From assembly GCF_965216485.1 (NCBI RefSeq), contig NZ_OZ244162.1, forward strand, positions 2,232,001 through 2,296,000: DNA of 64,000 nucleotides, read 5' to 3'. A model generated the notes under the pieces. The model ran no database searches, was not told where the DNA came from, and saw nothing but the letters and a program-made list of their open reading frames with translations. Numbering within the stretch: position 1 is the first letter of the stretch; the number at the start of each line of letters is the position of its first letter. The position numbers and the translations under genes are program-made. Shown here piece by piece: positions 28,297 to 38,003 of this stretch. This DNA comes from Algiphilus sp965216485. Its GTDB lineage: Bacteria > Pseudomonadota > Gammaproteobacteria > Nevskiales > Nevskiaceae.

Positions 28297-29259
28297 TCAG
28301 AGGCCGAGCTGATCCCGGAAACGCTGCGCCACCGGTGCCGGCAGGGGCACATAGCCATCCTTGGCGACGATTTCCTGACCGGTCTTGGAGAGCACCATCT
28401 TCAGGAATTCCTGCATCAGCGGCGTCAATTCCTCATTCGGGTGCTTGTTGACGTAGAGGATCAGAAGACGCGCCAGGGGGTACTCGCCACTGGAGGCGGT
28501 CTCGCCGCTGATCTCCACGCAGTCGCCACCGCTTTCGCGCGCCACCTCCAAGGCCTTGACGCCCGAGGTGTTGTAGCCAATACCCGAATAACCAATACCG
28601 TTGATCGATTCGGTCACGCCCTGTACGACCGAGGCCGACCCGGGCTGCTCATTGGCGCTGGGCTTGAAGTCGCCACCACAGAGCGCATTGTCCTTGAAGT
28701 AGCCGTAGGTCCCCGATACCGCGTTGCGCGAGTACAGGGCGAAATCCCGGTCGGCCCAGGCGCCTTCCAGACCGACCTGCCCCCAACGGGTGATGTCTTC
28801 CGGATGACCACAGCGACGCCCCGTGGAATAGATCGCGTCGATTTCCGGAATGCTCAGGCACTGCACCGGGTTGTCCTTGTTTACGTAGACCGCGAGCGCA
28901 TCGATGGCCACACCGACCATGGTGGGCGGATAGCCGTAGCGATCCTCAAAGGACTGCACTTCGGATGACTTCATTTCCCGCGACATCGGCCCGAAGTTGG
29001 CCGTTCCCTCGGTCAGCGCCGGCGGCGCCGTGGAGGAGCCAGCACCCTGAATCTCGATGGTGACGCTGGGATAGATCTTCTTGAACTCTTCGGCCCACAG
29101 TGTCATGAGGTTGTTGAGGGTGTCGGAGCCGATGCTGACCACGCTGCCGGAGACGCCGGAAACCGGCTCATAGGTCGGCAGTGCATCGTCGACCGAGGCC
29201 ATCACTGGGGAAGCAGCGACCAGCCCAAGGCCGGCAAATGCGACGAGCTTGCGAATCAT
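28297..29259 (-). CDS. pstS: Periplasmic phosphate-binding protein PstS
   Basis: PstS captures phosphate in the periplasm and delivers it to PstC/PstA. The 320-residue precursor has a signal peptide (first about 21 residues, ending near VMA) and the ligand motif region GAGSSTAPPAL, followed by FGPMSREM and NAVSGTYGYF. GGAG lies seven bases before the ATG. Tandem PhoB-box repeats precede it. Confidence 0.96.
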   Translation of the reverse strand: MIRKLVAFAGLGLVAASPVMASVDDALPTYEPVSGVSGSVVSIGSDTLNNLMTLWAEEFKKIYPSVTIEIQGAGSSTAPPALTEGTANFGPMSREMKSSEVQSFEDRYGYPPTMVGVAIDALAVYVNKDNPVQCLSIPEIDAIYSTGRRCGHPEDITRWGQVGLEGAWADRDFALYSRNAVSGTYGYFKDNALCGGDFKPSANEQPGSASVVQGVTESINGIGYSGIGYNTSGVKALEVARESGGDCVEISGETASSGEYPLARLLILYVNKHPNEELTPLMQEFLKMVLSKTGQEIVAKDGYVPLPAPVAQRFRDQLGL

Positions 29260-29322
29260 GGGATTACTCCAGGTTTCGAAGGGAATTCGATGCGCAGCTG
29301 CTGCGCAAAACGCGCGTATTGC

Positions 29323-29351
29323 ATGACATCTTCGTTACAGGATGATGACAC
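29323..29351 (-). promoter_or_regulatory. Pho box array upstream of pstS (three heptamers)
   Basis: Three seven-base PhoB half sites lie in register on the minus strand, each separated by four bases: GTGTCAT (29345-29351), CTGTAAC (29334-29340) and ATGTCAT (29323-29329). This is the classical 11-base repeat that PhoB binds. The array ends about 64 bases from the pstS ATG and begins four bases after the porin stop codon. Confidence 0.85.
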
Positions 29352-29355
29352 CCGA

Positions 29356-30528
29356 CTAGAAAGCGAACTGCGCGCGGAGGGAAACCAAGTCCGGTTCATC
29401 GCCGTTCAATTCGTTGTCGGCCATGCTGTAATTGAGCATGAAGCGCACGTTCTGGTTCGGGTAATAATTGAGCGCCGCGTCCACCGTGGTGAGTTCCGCA
29501 CCCGCGACGGCCTCGTTTTCCGCGTATTGGTAGCGCAAAGCCACCTCGAAGGCGCCGATTGACCCCGTGCTGGGCCGAAGATTCTTGGTACGGCCGGCGC
29601 CAAGATCGTAGCGACGGGGGGAGCCGCCGGTGAGCGCGTAACTTATCTGTGCATGATACGCGGTGAAGTCCTGCTCCGACGCGTCGTCGGGATCGGCCGA
29701 ACCCACCAACCATTCGGCCTCGAAGGCAAGCGGGCCATGCAAAGCCGCCAGTTCCATATTCAGGCGGTCCACCGTGGCGCGCGCGTCTTCTGCTACATCA
29801 TCACGCTCACTGCTGGCGTCAAAGAGCGTGAAGCGTCCCTCGTTGGAGCGCCCCAGCGGTCGTACACGGCCACGTACGCCACCTTGGTCCGAGACCTCCC
29901 GCGAGAAGCTGAATCCGACGTGCAACGCACTGCGGTCACGAAGGATAGGCGCTGCATACAGACGCAGCACGCCGCCCACACCATCATTGATCGCGCGTGC
30001 GCCGCCGTCACTGGCCTCGCGCAGGTTGTAGCCGGACAGCGCGTAGCCAAAAAATCCCTCAGTTCCGTGATACCCCACGCCCAGGGCGCGCGCAATCATC
30101 GAATTGGACACATGGCTGCGCTCGATAAAGACAATGTCGTTCGAGCTGGTGATTTCCTCGAAGCCCTGGAACTGCTTGAACTGCCCGACGATCAGACGAC
30201 CCGGCCCGAGCTCACGCGCGACGAAGGCGTCCTTAAGGTCGGATTCGTCGGTGGCATTGTCAAAGGTGACCTCGTAGTCCCAATTGCGCAGATGGCCGAT
30301 GAGGCCAATGCGGGCGCGGCGTACGAAAGCGCCACTGGTGTGGTCAACGCGGTCGCTGCCATAGAAATTGGCGTCTGCATGCAGTCGCCCGCTGATTCGT
30401 GCTGCGAAGGTGCCATCGTCCGCACTGATGACCAGCTTGCCGTCGGTATTGATTGAAACAGCCTGCGCAGTGCCGGCCAGTGCCATCAGGACGGCGCCCA
30501 CTGCACCCCCTTGGATTGAAGCTTTCAT
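29356..30528 (-). CDS. OprP/OprO-like phosphate-selective porin
   Basis: The 390-residue outer-membrane protein has a signal peptide (cleavage likely after AQA, about residue 23) and then the beta-barrel pattern of the OprO/OprP family, ending in the C-terminal aromatic residue FAF needed for barrel assembly. The early segment GKLVISADDGTFAARISGRLHAD is typical of that family. Pho-box control and location between phoR and pstS support a phosphate or polyphosphate channel; ion selectivity is inferred. AGGGGAA precedes the ATG. Confidence 0.88.
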   Translation of the reverse strand: MKASIQGGAVGAVLMALAGTAQAVSINTDGKLVISADDGTFAARISGRLHADANFYGSDRVDHTSGAFVRRARIGLIGHLRNWDYEVTFDNATDESDLKDAFVARELGPGRLIVGQFKQFQGFEEITSSNDIVFIERSHVSNSMIARALGVGYHGTEGFFGYALSGYNLREASDGGARAINDGVGGVLRLYAAPILRDRSALHVGFSFSREVSDQGGVRGRVRPLGRSNEGRFTLFDASSERDDVAEDARATVDRLNMELAALHGPLAFEAEWLVGSADPDDASEQDFTAYHAQISYALTGGSPRRYDLGAGRTKNLRPSTGSIGAFEVALRYQYAENEAVAGAELTTVDAALNYYPNQNVRFMLNYSMADNELNGDEPDLVSLRAQFAF

Positions 30529-30592
30529 GCAATTCCCCTGTATGCCTTGTCGTTGTCGTTGTCACCGCGCGCGGTGGCTCGACAGGTGAATT

Positions 30593-30610
30593 ATGACAGT
30601 TGTGTTACAG
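30593..30610 (-). promoter_or_regulatory. Pho box upstream of the porin
   Basis: CTGTAAC, four bases, then CTGTCAT on the minus strand form a near-perfect PhoB binding site. It sits five bases after the phoR stop and 64 bases before the porin ATG. Confidence 0.87.
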
Positions 30611-30615
30611 CTCGC

Positions 30616-31950
30616 TTAACCGGCGCGCCGCTGCTGGCGCACCTGATGCAGCCGATAGGCGGGAAAATGACAGACGAAGACACTGCCCTCGCCCGGTTCG
30701 CTCTCCACAGTCAGTTCCGCTTCATGGTGCTCCAGGGCGTGCTTGACAATGGCAAGCCCCAGTCCGGTTCCACCCGTGGCGCGCGAGCGGCCCACATCCA
30801 CGCGAAAGAAGCGCTCCGTGAGCCGCGGGATGGCATCCGCCTCGATGCCGATGCCGCTGTCCTTGACCCGCAGCAGCGGATAGTCCGAGCCACTTGCCCG
30901 TGCCGTCCGCCATTCCACTTGGATGGTGCCGCCGTCCGGAGAGTAGCGCACGGCATTGCTCAGCAGATTGATGGCGATGCTCTGCAGCTCACTTTCGCGC
31001 CCGTACAGAAGAACGTCCGCATCGATCTCGCTTTCGAATCGATGCACCCCGCGCGACAGGGTTTCCGCTTGGCGCAGGGCGTCATGCAGCAGCTTGGCCA
31101 TATCGATGGGCTCGTTGCGCGGTGCCGGCGTGTCGCTTTCCAGCCGCGCCAGTTTGAGCAGATCGCCGATGAGGTGCTCCATTCGCCCGAGCTGACCCCG
31201 CATTTCGCCCAGCGGCGCGCCCCACGATGCGAGCGCGCTGTCGGATCGGCCCGCCTCGCCGTGCATCATCTCGATGTAGCCGCTCAACACGGTCAGCGGT
31301 GTGCGCAGCTCGTGCGAGGCGTTGGCCACGAAATCGCGGCGCATCCGATCCAGGCGCTGGTGCTCCGAGACATCGCGCACGATCAGCAGGCGCTGCCCGT
31401 TGCCATAGGGAATCAATCGCAGGTTGAGGGTGTACTGCGCGTTCAGCGGTGAGGGTAGCTGGACATCCTTGCTGAAATCACCCTGCTCGACGTAGCGCTG
31501 GAAACCCGGATGTCGAATCAGGTTGTTGATGCGCGCACCGATATCCTGCGGCGAACGCAGACCGAGCAAACCCTGGGCCGCAGTGTTGAACCAGGCGATA
31601 TGCCCGCGCGGTGTGACCACGATGGCACCATCCGGCAGCGCAGCCGTCGAAGCCTGAAACTCGGCAAGAATGGAAGCCAGCTTGCGCTTGCGCTGCCGCG
31701 CCCTGCGCTGGGTGGCGTAGAGGCCTTCGAAGATTTCCCCCCAAACGCCGCCGCTTTCGGGAAGCTCCACCCGTTGCGGGTTCAGACTCCAGCGCGCGAG
31801 CAGATAGAGCAGGCGAAAGTGGTAGCTGACCAGCACCAGAAGACCGACGGCCATGCCGAGGTGCGGCGCCGCGAACAAATAACCCGCGAGCCAACCTCCC
31901 CCGATAGCCAGGACGAGACGACGCAACTCCACGAGCCACGCGCGACGCAT
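30616..31950 (-). CDS. phoR: Phosphate regulon sensor kinase PhoR
   Basis: PhoR is the membrane histidine kinase that phosphorylates PhoB when phosphate is scarce. The protein has two close N-terminal membrane helices, a PAS domain (about 95-195), the phosphoacceptor His213 in ASHELRTPL, and ATPase motifs NLLSNAVRYSP, DSGIGIE and GGTGLGLAIVKH. The ATG at 31950 aligns with the start of known PhoR; GTG codons at 31998 and 32043 are alternatives, the last overlapping phoB by 35 bases. Confidence 0.95.
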   Translation of the reverse strand: MRRAWLVELRRLVLAIGGGWLAGYLFAAPHLGMAVGLLVLVSYHFRLLYLLARWSLNPQRVELPESGGVWGEIFEGLYATQRRARQRKRKLASILAEFQASTAALPDGAIVVTPRGHIAWFNTAAQGLLGLRSPQDIGARINNLIRHPGFQRYVEQGDFSKDVQLPSPLNAQYTLNLRLIPYGNGQRLLIVRDVSEHQRLDRMRRDFVANASHELRTPLTVLSGYIEMMHGEAGRSDSALASWGAPLGEMRGQLGRMEHLIGDLLKLARLESDTPAPRNEPIDMAKLLHDALRQAETLSRGVHRFESEIDADVLLYGRESELQSIAINLLSNAVRYSPDGGTIQVEWRTARASGSDYPLLRVKDSGIGIEADAIPRLTERFFRVDVGRSRATGGTGLGLAIVKHALEHHEAELTVESEPGEGSVFVCHFPAYRLHQVRQQRRAG

Positions 31951-32008
31951 GTCGGAAGCCAGCGTGCGGCGGTTGTCCTCGACTTCGGGACTACTCACCC
32001 GGGCTGCG

Positions 32009-32707
32009 TCAGAATTTGTCGGAGAATCGATAGCCAGTGCCACGGACTGTCTGGATCATGCCATCGTAGCCGAAAGGCGCCAGGGCCTTGCGCAGGCGAC
32101 GGATGTGCACATCCACCGTACGCTCTTCGACATAGACGTTATGCCCCCAGACGCGGTCCAGCACCTGCTCGCGCGTGTAGACCCGCTCCGGATGGCTGGC
32201 GAAAAAGTGCAGCAGCCGATACTCGGTTGGGCCAAGACGTACGGGATCGCCATCGGCGGTGACGCGCTGACTGGCGGCATCCACCGCCAGTCCGGAGACC
32301 GTGATGCATTCGGATTCGCCACCCGGTACCGCACGACGCAGCACGGCGTGGATGCGAGCTACCAGTTCCGGGAAGGAGAAAGGCTTGGTCATGTAATCAT
32401 CGGCACCGACATTCAGGCCGCGTACCGTGTCCTCTTCCTCCGTGCGAGCGGTCACCATGATGACCGGGATGTCGCGCGTCGTCGGATCCGCTTTGAGTTC
32501 GCGCGCGTAATCCACACCGGAAGTACCAGGGAGCATCCAGTCGAGCAGGATGAGGTCCGGTCGCAGGTCCGCCACCTGCACGCGCGCCTCCGACACGTCA
32601 CCGGCCTCGAGCACGTCGAAAGATTCCCTTTCCAGAGCGAAGCGGATCATCTCTCGGATGCCGGCCTCGTCTTCCACCACCAGAATGCGCTTTCCTGACA
32701 CGTCCAT
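32009..32707 (-). CDS. phoB: Phosphate regulon response regulator PhoB
   Basis: PhoB activates the Pho regulon by binding Pho boxes as a phosphorylated dimer. The 232-residue protein has a receiver domain with the phosphoacceptor Asp56 in LILLDWMLPG, the conserved Lys in MTKPFSFPEL, and an OmpR-type winged helix with ERTVDVHIRRLRKAL. The ATG at 32707 has AAGG five bases upstream; the frame extends to 32743 without support. A Pho box 40 bases upstream indicates self-activation. Confidence 0.97.
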   Translation of the reverse strand: MDVSGKRILVVEDEAGIREMIRFALERESFDVLEAGDVSEARVQVADLRPDLILLDWMLPGTSGVDYARELKADPTTRDIPVIMVTARTEEEDTVRGLNVGADDYMTKPFSFPELVARIHAVLRRAVPGGESECITVSGLAVDAASQRVTADGDPVRLGPTEYRLLHFFASHPERVYTREQVLDRVWGHNVYVEERTVDVHIRRLRKALAPFGYDGMIQTVRGTGYRFSDKF

Positions 32708-32746
32708 GACAGCCTTATTGCCAGCTCGGGAGAATATTGGCAATAG

Positions 32747-32764
32747 GTGACACTTGCGTGACAG
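32747..32764 (-). promoter_or_regulatory. Pho box upstream of phoB
   Basis: CTGTCACGCAAGTGTCAC on the minus strand consists of two heptamers with a four-base spacer, close to the PhoB consensus. It abuts the pepN stop codon and lies 40 bases before the phoB ATG, with an AT-rich CAATATT run just downstream that can serve as the -10. Confidence 0.85.
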
Positions 32765-35371
32765 TCAGGATGGCAGTGCGGCGTCCAGCATCTCCAGTAC
32801 ATTGGCCGAATGCACGCGCCCGCGCAGTGACTCGACCGCAGCCCGTTGCAGGCTGGACCAGGGCTCCTCCAGCCGCGCGAATCCGATCATAGGACGGCAA
32901 AGCCGGGCGGCGATCTGCGGGTTGCTTCGATCCAGCCTTTCCAGTATCTCGGCATAGAGCCGATAGCCCCCTTCGCTGTGAAAATGCGCAATATTGTCGC
33001 GCGCAAAGGTCGCCACTACCGCTCGTACGCGGTTGGGGTTCTGCCAATCGAAATCCGGATGGTCCAACAGCTGCTGCACGCCCTCCACGGTGCAATGCGG
33101 CGATCCGGCCTGCACTGCGAACCAGCGGTCCAAGACCAGCGCGTCATTGCGCCAGCGCTCGTAGAAAGCGCCATTGGCCAGCGTGCACTCCCCCGTCGCC
33201 GTCTGGTTGAGGCCTTGCAGCGCCGCCATGGCCAGTGTCATGTTGTCGTCGCAGACGCGACGCCGCGCCAGTGCCAGCACGGTATCCGGCTGAAGCAGCA
33301 GCAGATAGCCGAGCGCTACGTTGGTCAGTGCGCGCGGCCCGGCGCGATTCGGCCCAATGGGGTTGCGCTGCGCCCAGACCGATAGCGGTCCGCACAGCGC
33401 GCGCGCCACGGCCTTCTTCAGGCTGAGGAAGGCGGTCATGAAACGCTGCGGGTCGATCGTTTCATACTGCTCCCACAGCCATGACAGCGCAGGTGGAGCG
33501 AGCAGCATGGCGGTGAAGGCTTCATCCTCAGGCGGCGCCGCGGCAATCCGTTGCAGACTGACGAGCAGCGGTTCCAGCAGGGAATCGTCCTCCACCATCA
33601 GGGCGCGATGCGCCTGCGCATGCAGCTGCTGCAAGGCGTCCCAGCGGACATAGGGATCGGTGGCCTGTACGGCCAACCGCTGCAGATCCAGGGAGCTGTA
33701 ATCGGCTTCGAGAATGACCGGTGCGGACAAGCCCATCAAACAGGCTGGCAACAGCGGCTCCTGGCTGTCGATATCCACCGTCATTTCCGCATCCGTCATC
33801 AGCAACAGGTCGTCTCGCTGTCGCGCTGGATGCTCGGGTAGTGCTCGCAATCCGCCCTCGGCATCCAGCAGCTGCATGCGGATGGGAATCGGCAAGGGTT
33901 GTTTGTCGGGCTGGCCGGGTGTAGGCGGTGTGCTCTGACTGAAATGCAAGCGCACGCGGGACTGCTCGGACAGCCACTCACGGCGCAGCCGCAGCCGCGG
34001 CGTGCCCGCCTGGCCGTACCACGCCAGAAAGCCGTCGAGATCGACATTCGCAGCAGTGGCCAGCGCCTGCACGAAATCCTCGATGGTGGCTGCCGTCCCG
34101 TCGTGCGCCTTGAGGTAGGCCCGCAATCCCTCCCGGAAGGCCTGCTCGCCGATGCGCGCGTGCATCATGCGGACGATCTCTGCCCCTTTTTCATAGACCG
34201 TGGGCGTATAGAAGTTGTTGACTTCCTTGTACGCCTCCGGCCGCACCGGATGTGCCGTCGGACCGGCGTCCTCGGGGAATTGCACGGCGCGCAGCGCACG
34301 CGCCTGTTCGATGCGTTGCACCGAAGCACCCAGCACATCCTCACTGAAGCGCTGGTCGCGAAAGACCGTCAGGCCTTCCTTCAGCGAAAGCTGGAACCAG
34401 TCGCGACAGGTGACCCGGTTGCCCGTGTAATTATGAAAGTACTCGTGGGCGATCACCGAGGTGATGGCATCGAAGGTCGCATCCGTGGCCGTTCGGGTCG
34501 AAGCCAGAACCAGCGACGAATTGAAGATATTGAGACCCTTGTTCTCCATGGCCCCCATGTTGAAGGCCCGAGCCGCCACCACAATGTACGTATCGAGGTC
34601 GTAGTGCAGCCCGAAGACCTCCTCGTCCCAGCGCATCGCCTGCTTGAGGGCGTTCATGGCGTGGTCCACCAGGCCCTCGCTGCCGTGGTCGACATAAAAC
34701 TCGAGCGCGATCGGTCGATCCTCGCTGGTGCGGTACTCGTCGCGCACCAGCGCCAGATCGCCCGCCACCATGGCGAACAGATAGCAGGGCTTCCGGAAAG
34801 GGTCTTCCCACACCGCGAAGTGACGCCCATCGTCAAGCGTTCCGCGCTCTACACAATCGCCATTGGCGAGCAGCACCGGGAATCGCGAAGCGTCAGCGGT
34901 CAGCCGCACCCGAAAACGGGAGAGCACATCCGGACGATCAATGAAGGGCGTGATACGCGAGAAGCCGTGTGCCTCGCATTGGGTGCAGTACATCGGGCCC
35001 GAGGCATAGAAGCCCTCCAGGGCCGTGTTCTGCTCAGGATGAATGGCGCATTGCGTCTCGATATGGCACTCGGCCGGCAGACCGTGTACCCAGAAGCCGT
35101 CATCGCCATGCACGACCCGTTTGCCATCCAGTACTTCGCCGTCGACCGCGATCGAGAGGAGTTCCACGTCGCGTGCGTCCAGCCAGAGGGGGGCATCCAT
35201 CGCCGCCGACTCGTCGCGCCGGACTTCCAGGCGCGCACGCACCAGTGTCCGCGTATCGACGTCCACCGCCAGCTCCACGCTGTCGATGTGGTAATCCGGC
35301 GGCTGATAGTCCGCCCGGCGAATCCAGCCGGCACCGCTGTGGGGCGCAGCGGCTGCTCGATCGTCTGCCAT
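32765..35371 (-). CDS. pepN: Aminopeptidase N
   Basis: PepN is the broad cytosolic zinc aminopeptidase of the M1 family that finishes peptide turnover. The 868-residue protein has the exopeptidase motif GAMEN at 273-277 and the zinc site HEYFH at 309-313, with the downstream Glu expected near 332. Size matches E. coli PepN. It has no membrane segment. Its stop abuts the phoB Pho box, so phoB can be transcribed independently. Confidence 0.97.
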   Translation of the reverse strand: MADDRAAAAPHSGAGWIRRADYQPPDYHIDSVELAVDVDTRTLVRARLEVRRDESAAMDAPLWLDARDVELLSIAVDGEVLDGKRVVHGDDGFWVHGLPAECHIETQCAIHPEQNTALEGFYASGPMYCTQCEAHGFSRITPFIDRPDVLSRFRVRLTADASRFPVLLANGDCVERGTLDDGRHFAVWEDPFRKPCYLFAMVAGDLALVRDEYRTSEDRPIALEFYVDHGSEGLVDHAMNALKQAMRWDEEVFGLHYDLDTYIVVAARAFNMGAMENKGLNIFNSSLVLASTRTATDATFDAITSVIAHEYFHNYTGNRVTCRDWFQLSLKEGLTVFRDQRFSEDVLGASVQRIEQARALRAVQFPEDAGPTAHPVRPEAYKEVNNFYTPTVYEKGAEIVRMMHARIGEQAFREGLRAYLKAHDGTAATIEDFVQALATAANVDLDGFLAWYGQAGTPRLRLRREWLSEQSRVRLHFSQSTPPTPGQPDKQPLPIPIRMQLLDAEGGLRALPEHPARQRDDLLLMTDAEMTVDIDSQEPLLPACLMGLSAPVILEADYSSLDLQRLAVQATDPYVRWDALQQLHAQAHRALMVEDDSLLEPLLVSLQRIAAAPPEDEAFTAMLLAPPALSWLWEQYETIDPQRFMTAFLSLKKAVARALCGPLSVWAQRNPIGPNRAGPRALTNVALGYLLLLQPDTVLALARRRVCDDNMTLAMAALQGLNQTATGECTLANGAFYERWRNDALVLDRWFAVQAGSPHCTVEGVQQLLDHPDFDWQNPNRVRAVVATFARDNIAHFHSEGGYRLYAEILERLDRSNPQIAARLCRPMIGFARLEEPWSSLQRAAVESLRGRVHSANVLEMLDAALPS

Positions 35372-35410
35372 CGAAAATCCCGCGAAAGAAGAAGTGGGCG
35401 CTGCGCGTGT

Positions 35411-36535
35411 TCAGTGCTTGCGCATGACGACGCAACCCGCCGAATAACCGGCGCCAAAGCCACTCAACACCACCACATCGTCTGCCTGGATGTCGTCGCG
35501 GTGCTTGTGGAACGCAATGACCGACCCGGCCGAGCTGGTGTTGGCGTACTCGTCGAGAATAACCGGGGCATCGTCGGCGGTGGCATCGCGTCCAAGCACG
35601 CGCCGGGCGATATATTCGTTCATCGCCAGATTGGCCTGGTGCAGATAGAAGCGGCGCACGCTGTGCGGATCGATACCAAGATCGCGCAGGTGTGTGCTGA
35701 TCAGCTCGGACACCATCGGCACCACATCCTTGAACACGCGCCGCCCGTTCTGGACGAAGAGCCGATCAGCCTCGCTGCGCCCCGGCGACTCGCTGCGATT
35801 CAAGAAGCCCCGGTTATTGCGGATATTGTTCGAGAAAACGGTACGCAGCCGCGTTCCGAGCACTTCGAACTGGCCAGCCGCGGGCGCACCCTCGGCGGCC
35901 GAGACCAGCACGGCGGTGGCGGCGTCGCCAAAGATGAAATGCGAATCCCGGTCGCAGAAATTCAGGTGCCCGCTGCAGATTTCCGGACTCACCACCAGTA
36001 CCGCACGCGCGCTGCCGTTGCGCACGGCGTCCGCCGCCGCCTGAATGCCAAAGGCCGCCGAGGCGCAGGCAACATTCATGTCATAGCCCCAACCCTCGAC
36101 ACCCAGCGCGGCCTGCAACTCCACCGCGATGGCCGGATAGGGTCGCTGCATGTTGGAACAGGCCACGATGATGCCGTCGACGGCCTCCACGCCAACGCAG
36201 GCCTGCTGCAGTGCCTCACGACTTGCCGCGGCACCCATGTCGCACATGAAGGAGGGCTCGTCATTGCCGCGCGTGGGCAGCCGCGGCCGCATGCGCTGGG
36301 GGTCGAGGATCCCCTCGCGATCCAGCACGTAGCGCGAACGAATACCGGAGGCCTTCTCGATGAACTCGGCCGACGACGGCTGCAGCGGTTGCACACTGCC
36401 TGCCGCGATGGCGTCCGCGTGCTCCGCGTTGTACTGCGCGACGTAGGAATTGAAGCTTTCCACCAGCTCTTCGTTGGAAATCTTCTGTTCGGGGGTGTAA
36501 AGCCCCGTGCCGCTAATGACCACCGTCTGCGCCAT
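35411..36535 (-). CDS. Beta-ketoacyl-ACP synthase III (FabH-like)
   Basis: The 374-residue thiolase-fold enzyme carries the KAS III triad: Cys157 in NVACASAAFGI, His299 in YLHQANLAMNEYI and Asn332 in EYANTSSAGS. It is longer than E. coli FabH by about 55 residues, with an N-terminal insert around 25-60, like a Pseudomonas group that condenses medium-chain acyl-CoA with malonyl-ACP. Since the fab cluster at the start of this window lacks fabH, this could be a main initiator of fatty acid synthesis, but a specialised role is equally possible. It is 39 bases before pepN. Confidence 0.86.
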   Translation of the reverse strand: MAQTVVISGTGLYTPEQKISNEELVESFNSYVAQYNAEHADAIAAGSVQPLQPSSAEFIEKASGIRSRYVLDREGILDPQRMRPRLPTRGNDEPSFMCDMGAAASREALQQACVGVEAVDGIIVACSNMQRPYPAIAVELQAALGVEGWGYDMNVACASAAFGIQAAADAVRNGSARAVLVVSPEICSGHLNFCDRDSHFIFGDAATAVLVSAAEGAPAAGQFEVLGTRLRTVFSNNIRNNRGFLNRSESPGRSEADRLFVQNGRRVFKDVVPMVSELISTHLRDLGIDPHSVRRFYLHQANLAMNEYIARRVLGRDATADDAPVILDEYANTSSAGSVIAFHKHRDDIQADDVVVLSGFGAGYSAGCVVMRKH

Positions 36536-36608
36536 ATCGCCTCGTCGCCCGTTGTCGTGTGATTTTGACCTCAGAGTGTAGCGTGCGCGTTGCCTTCAGG
36601 GTGGCGGC

Positions 36609-38003
36609 CTACCCCGTTGGCCATTCCGCCACTTCCATGGCGCGACGCAGCTCGCGCGTCACCACGCCGCTGCCGCGGAAGGTGACATGGCCGCCGGGAT
36701 ACCAGGTCGGCTCCACCGCCCAATGCGCGCCAAGGCGCGCCACCTCCGCGGGGGGAACCAGTCGGTCGGCCAACCCGCCGAAGATGAAGCGACGACCATG
36801 CGGAATGATGGGCGCATGCGCCAGTGGCGCGACCGGCTGCAGAACGGCGCGCAGCAGTTCCGGGTCGGCGCCCCGATGCGCGAAATAGCGCTGGTGCAGA
36901 TCGGGCAGATTGGGCCACAGCACATCCGCGAGGTCCGACACCGGGATGCCGGCGATGGCGAAATCCAAGGCTTCGTGCTGCGCCAGCAACGCGGTGTTGT
37001 AACCGCCCAGCGAAAAACCCAAGGCGCCGATGCGGCGCACACCGCGGGCGCGCAGCCAGGCGACATGGCGCCGCAGATCCCATAGCGTCTGGCACTCCGC
37101 ATGCAGCAGATCGCCCAGATCGCCGTCGAGGAATTGGCTACCCGTGATCCAGCCGCAACGCCGCATGCCATGCAAGGGAAGCACCGGCATGAGCAAGTTC
37201 AGGCCGTACTTCTCATGCAGCACGCGCGGCGGGAAGAGCGAGAAATCAAGCGCCGGATGCCCCATGCGGTAGCCGTGGACACAAAGCAACCACGGGCGAT
37301 CTTCGCCATCGGGATGCTCGAACACCCAGGCGGCGGTCTGGCGAGTGGCGTCGAAGCGCTTCCAGGCATCGGCGCCGGGCAGTTCTGGATGCGGTGCAAA
37401 CTCGCTATCGAAGTGCAGCGACCGGTAATCCATACCGAACAGACTGCGGTTGTGCCAGACGACGTGTTCCGGCGCCTCCGGCGTGCCGTGCAGTGCCGCG
37501 GGTTTACGGTCAAAGCCCAGGCGTTCAACCGCCTCGCGCTGGGCCTTGAGGGTTTCGATGCAGTCGTCTGCGGCCTGCCCCGCGGGAACCGATGCGGTGC
37601 CAGAGAAATAGCCGAGCAGCGCTTCATCAATCGCAGCGCGCGCATAGGTCGCCAGATCCTCCGGTGGCGGAGGAATGCCTGGGGTGGTGGGCATCAGGTG
37701 CAGACCCTCTCGCCCGCTCAGGATGAGACTGCCCACCGAAAGCAGCACGGCCAGCAGCGCGCCATCGTCAAAGGCCCAGAAGAAGGATGCGAGTATCAGA
37801 CCGAGGATGCCGCCTACCGCCATCATGCGCGGAATGCGCACGTCACCCGGCATGAACAGCAGCGCCAGCCCGGCCGTGAGCAACAGAGCGCCTGGCAGCA
37901 TGGTGAACAGCAGCCCAAAGCCCTCCCCCGCCGCGATCCAGCAGGCACCGGCGGCAATCGGAAGAAAGGACCAGAGGTTGTAGCGTTTGGGTGCGCGCAT
38001 CAT
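36609..38003 (-). CDS. Membrane-anchored alpha/beta hydrolase
   Basis: The 464-residue protein has about four hydrophobic segments in the first 105 residues, a linker, and an alpha/beta hydrolase domain. Its nucleophile elbow is GFSLGG with Ser, the oxyanion region is LCVHGYRMGHP, and a late His lies in WYPGGHVTF. The likely acid is in FGGLADRLVPP. Substrate unknown. The start ATG overlaps the FMN reductase stop (ATGA). It closes a four-gene operon that starts at 39245. Confidence 0.78.
   Translation of the reverse strand: MMRAPKRYNLWSFLPIAAGACWIAAGEGFGLLFTMLPGALLLTAGLALLFMPGDVRIPRMMAVGGILGLILASFFWAFDDGALLAVLLSVGSLILSGREGLHLMPTTPGIPPPPEDLATYARAAIDEALLGYFSGTASVPAGQAADDCIETLKAQREAVERLGFDRKPAALHGTPEAPEHVVWHNRSLFGMDYRSLHFDSEFAPHPELPGADAWKRFDATRQTAAWVFEHPDGEDRPWLLCVHGYRMGHPALDFSLFPPRVLHEKYGLNLLMPVLPLHGMRRCGWITGSQFLDGDLGDLLHAECQTLWDLRRHVAWLRARGVRRIGALGFSLGGYNTALLAQHEALDFAIAGIPVSDLADVLWPNLPDLHQRYFAHRGADPELLRAVLQPVAPLAHAPIIPHGRRFIFGGLADRLVPPAEVARLGAHWAVEPTWYPGGHVTFRGSGVVTRELRRAMEVAEWPTG

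Noticed and set aside
33899..36562. Long plus-strand open frame across pepN and the FabH-like gene
   Set aside because: The minus strand holds two certain genes with active-site motifs.
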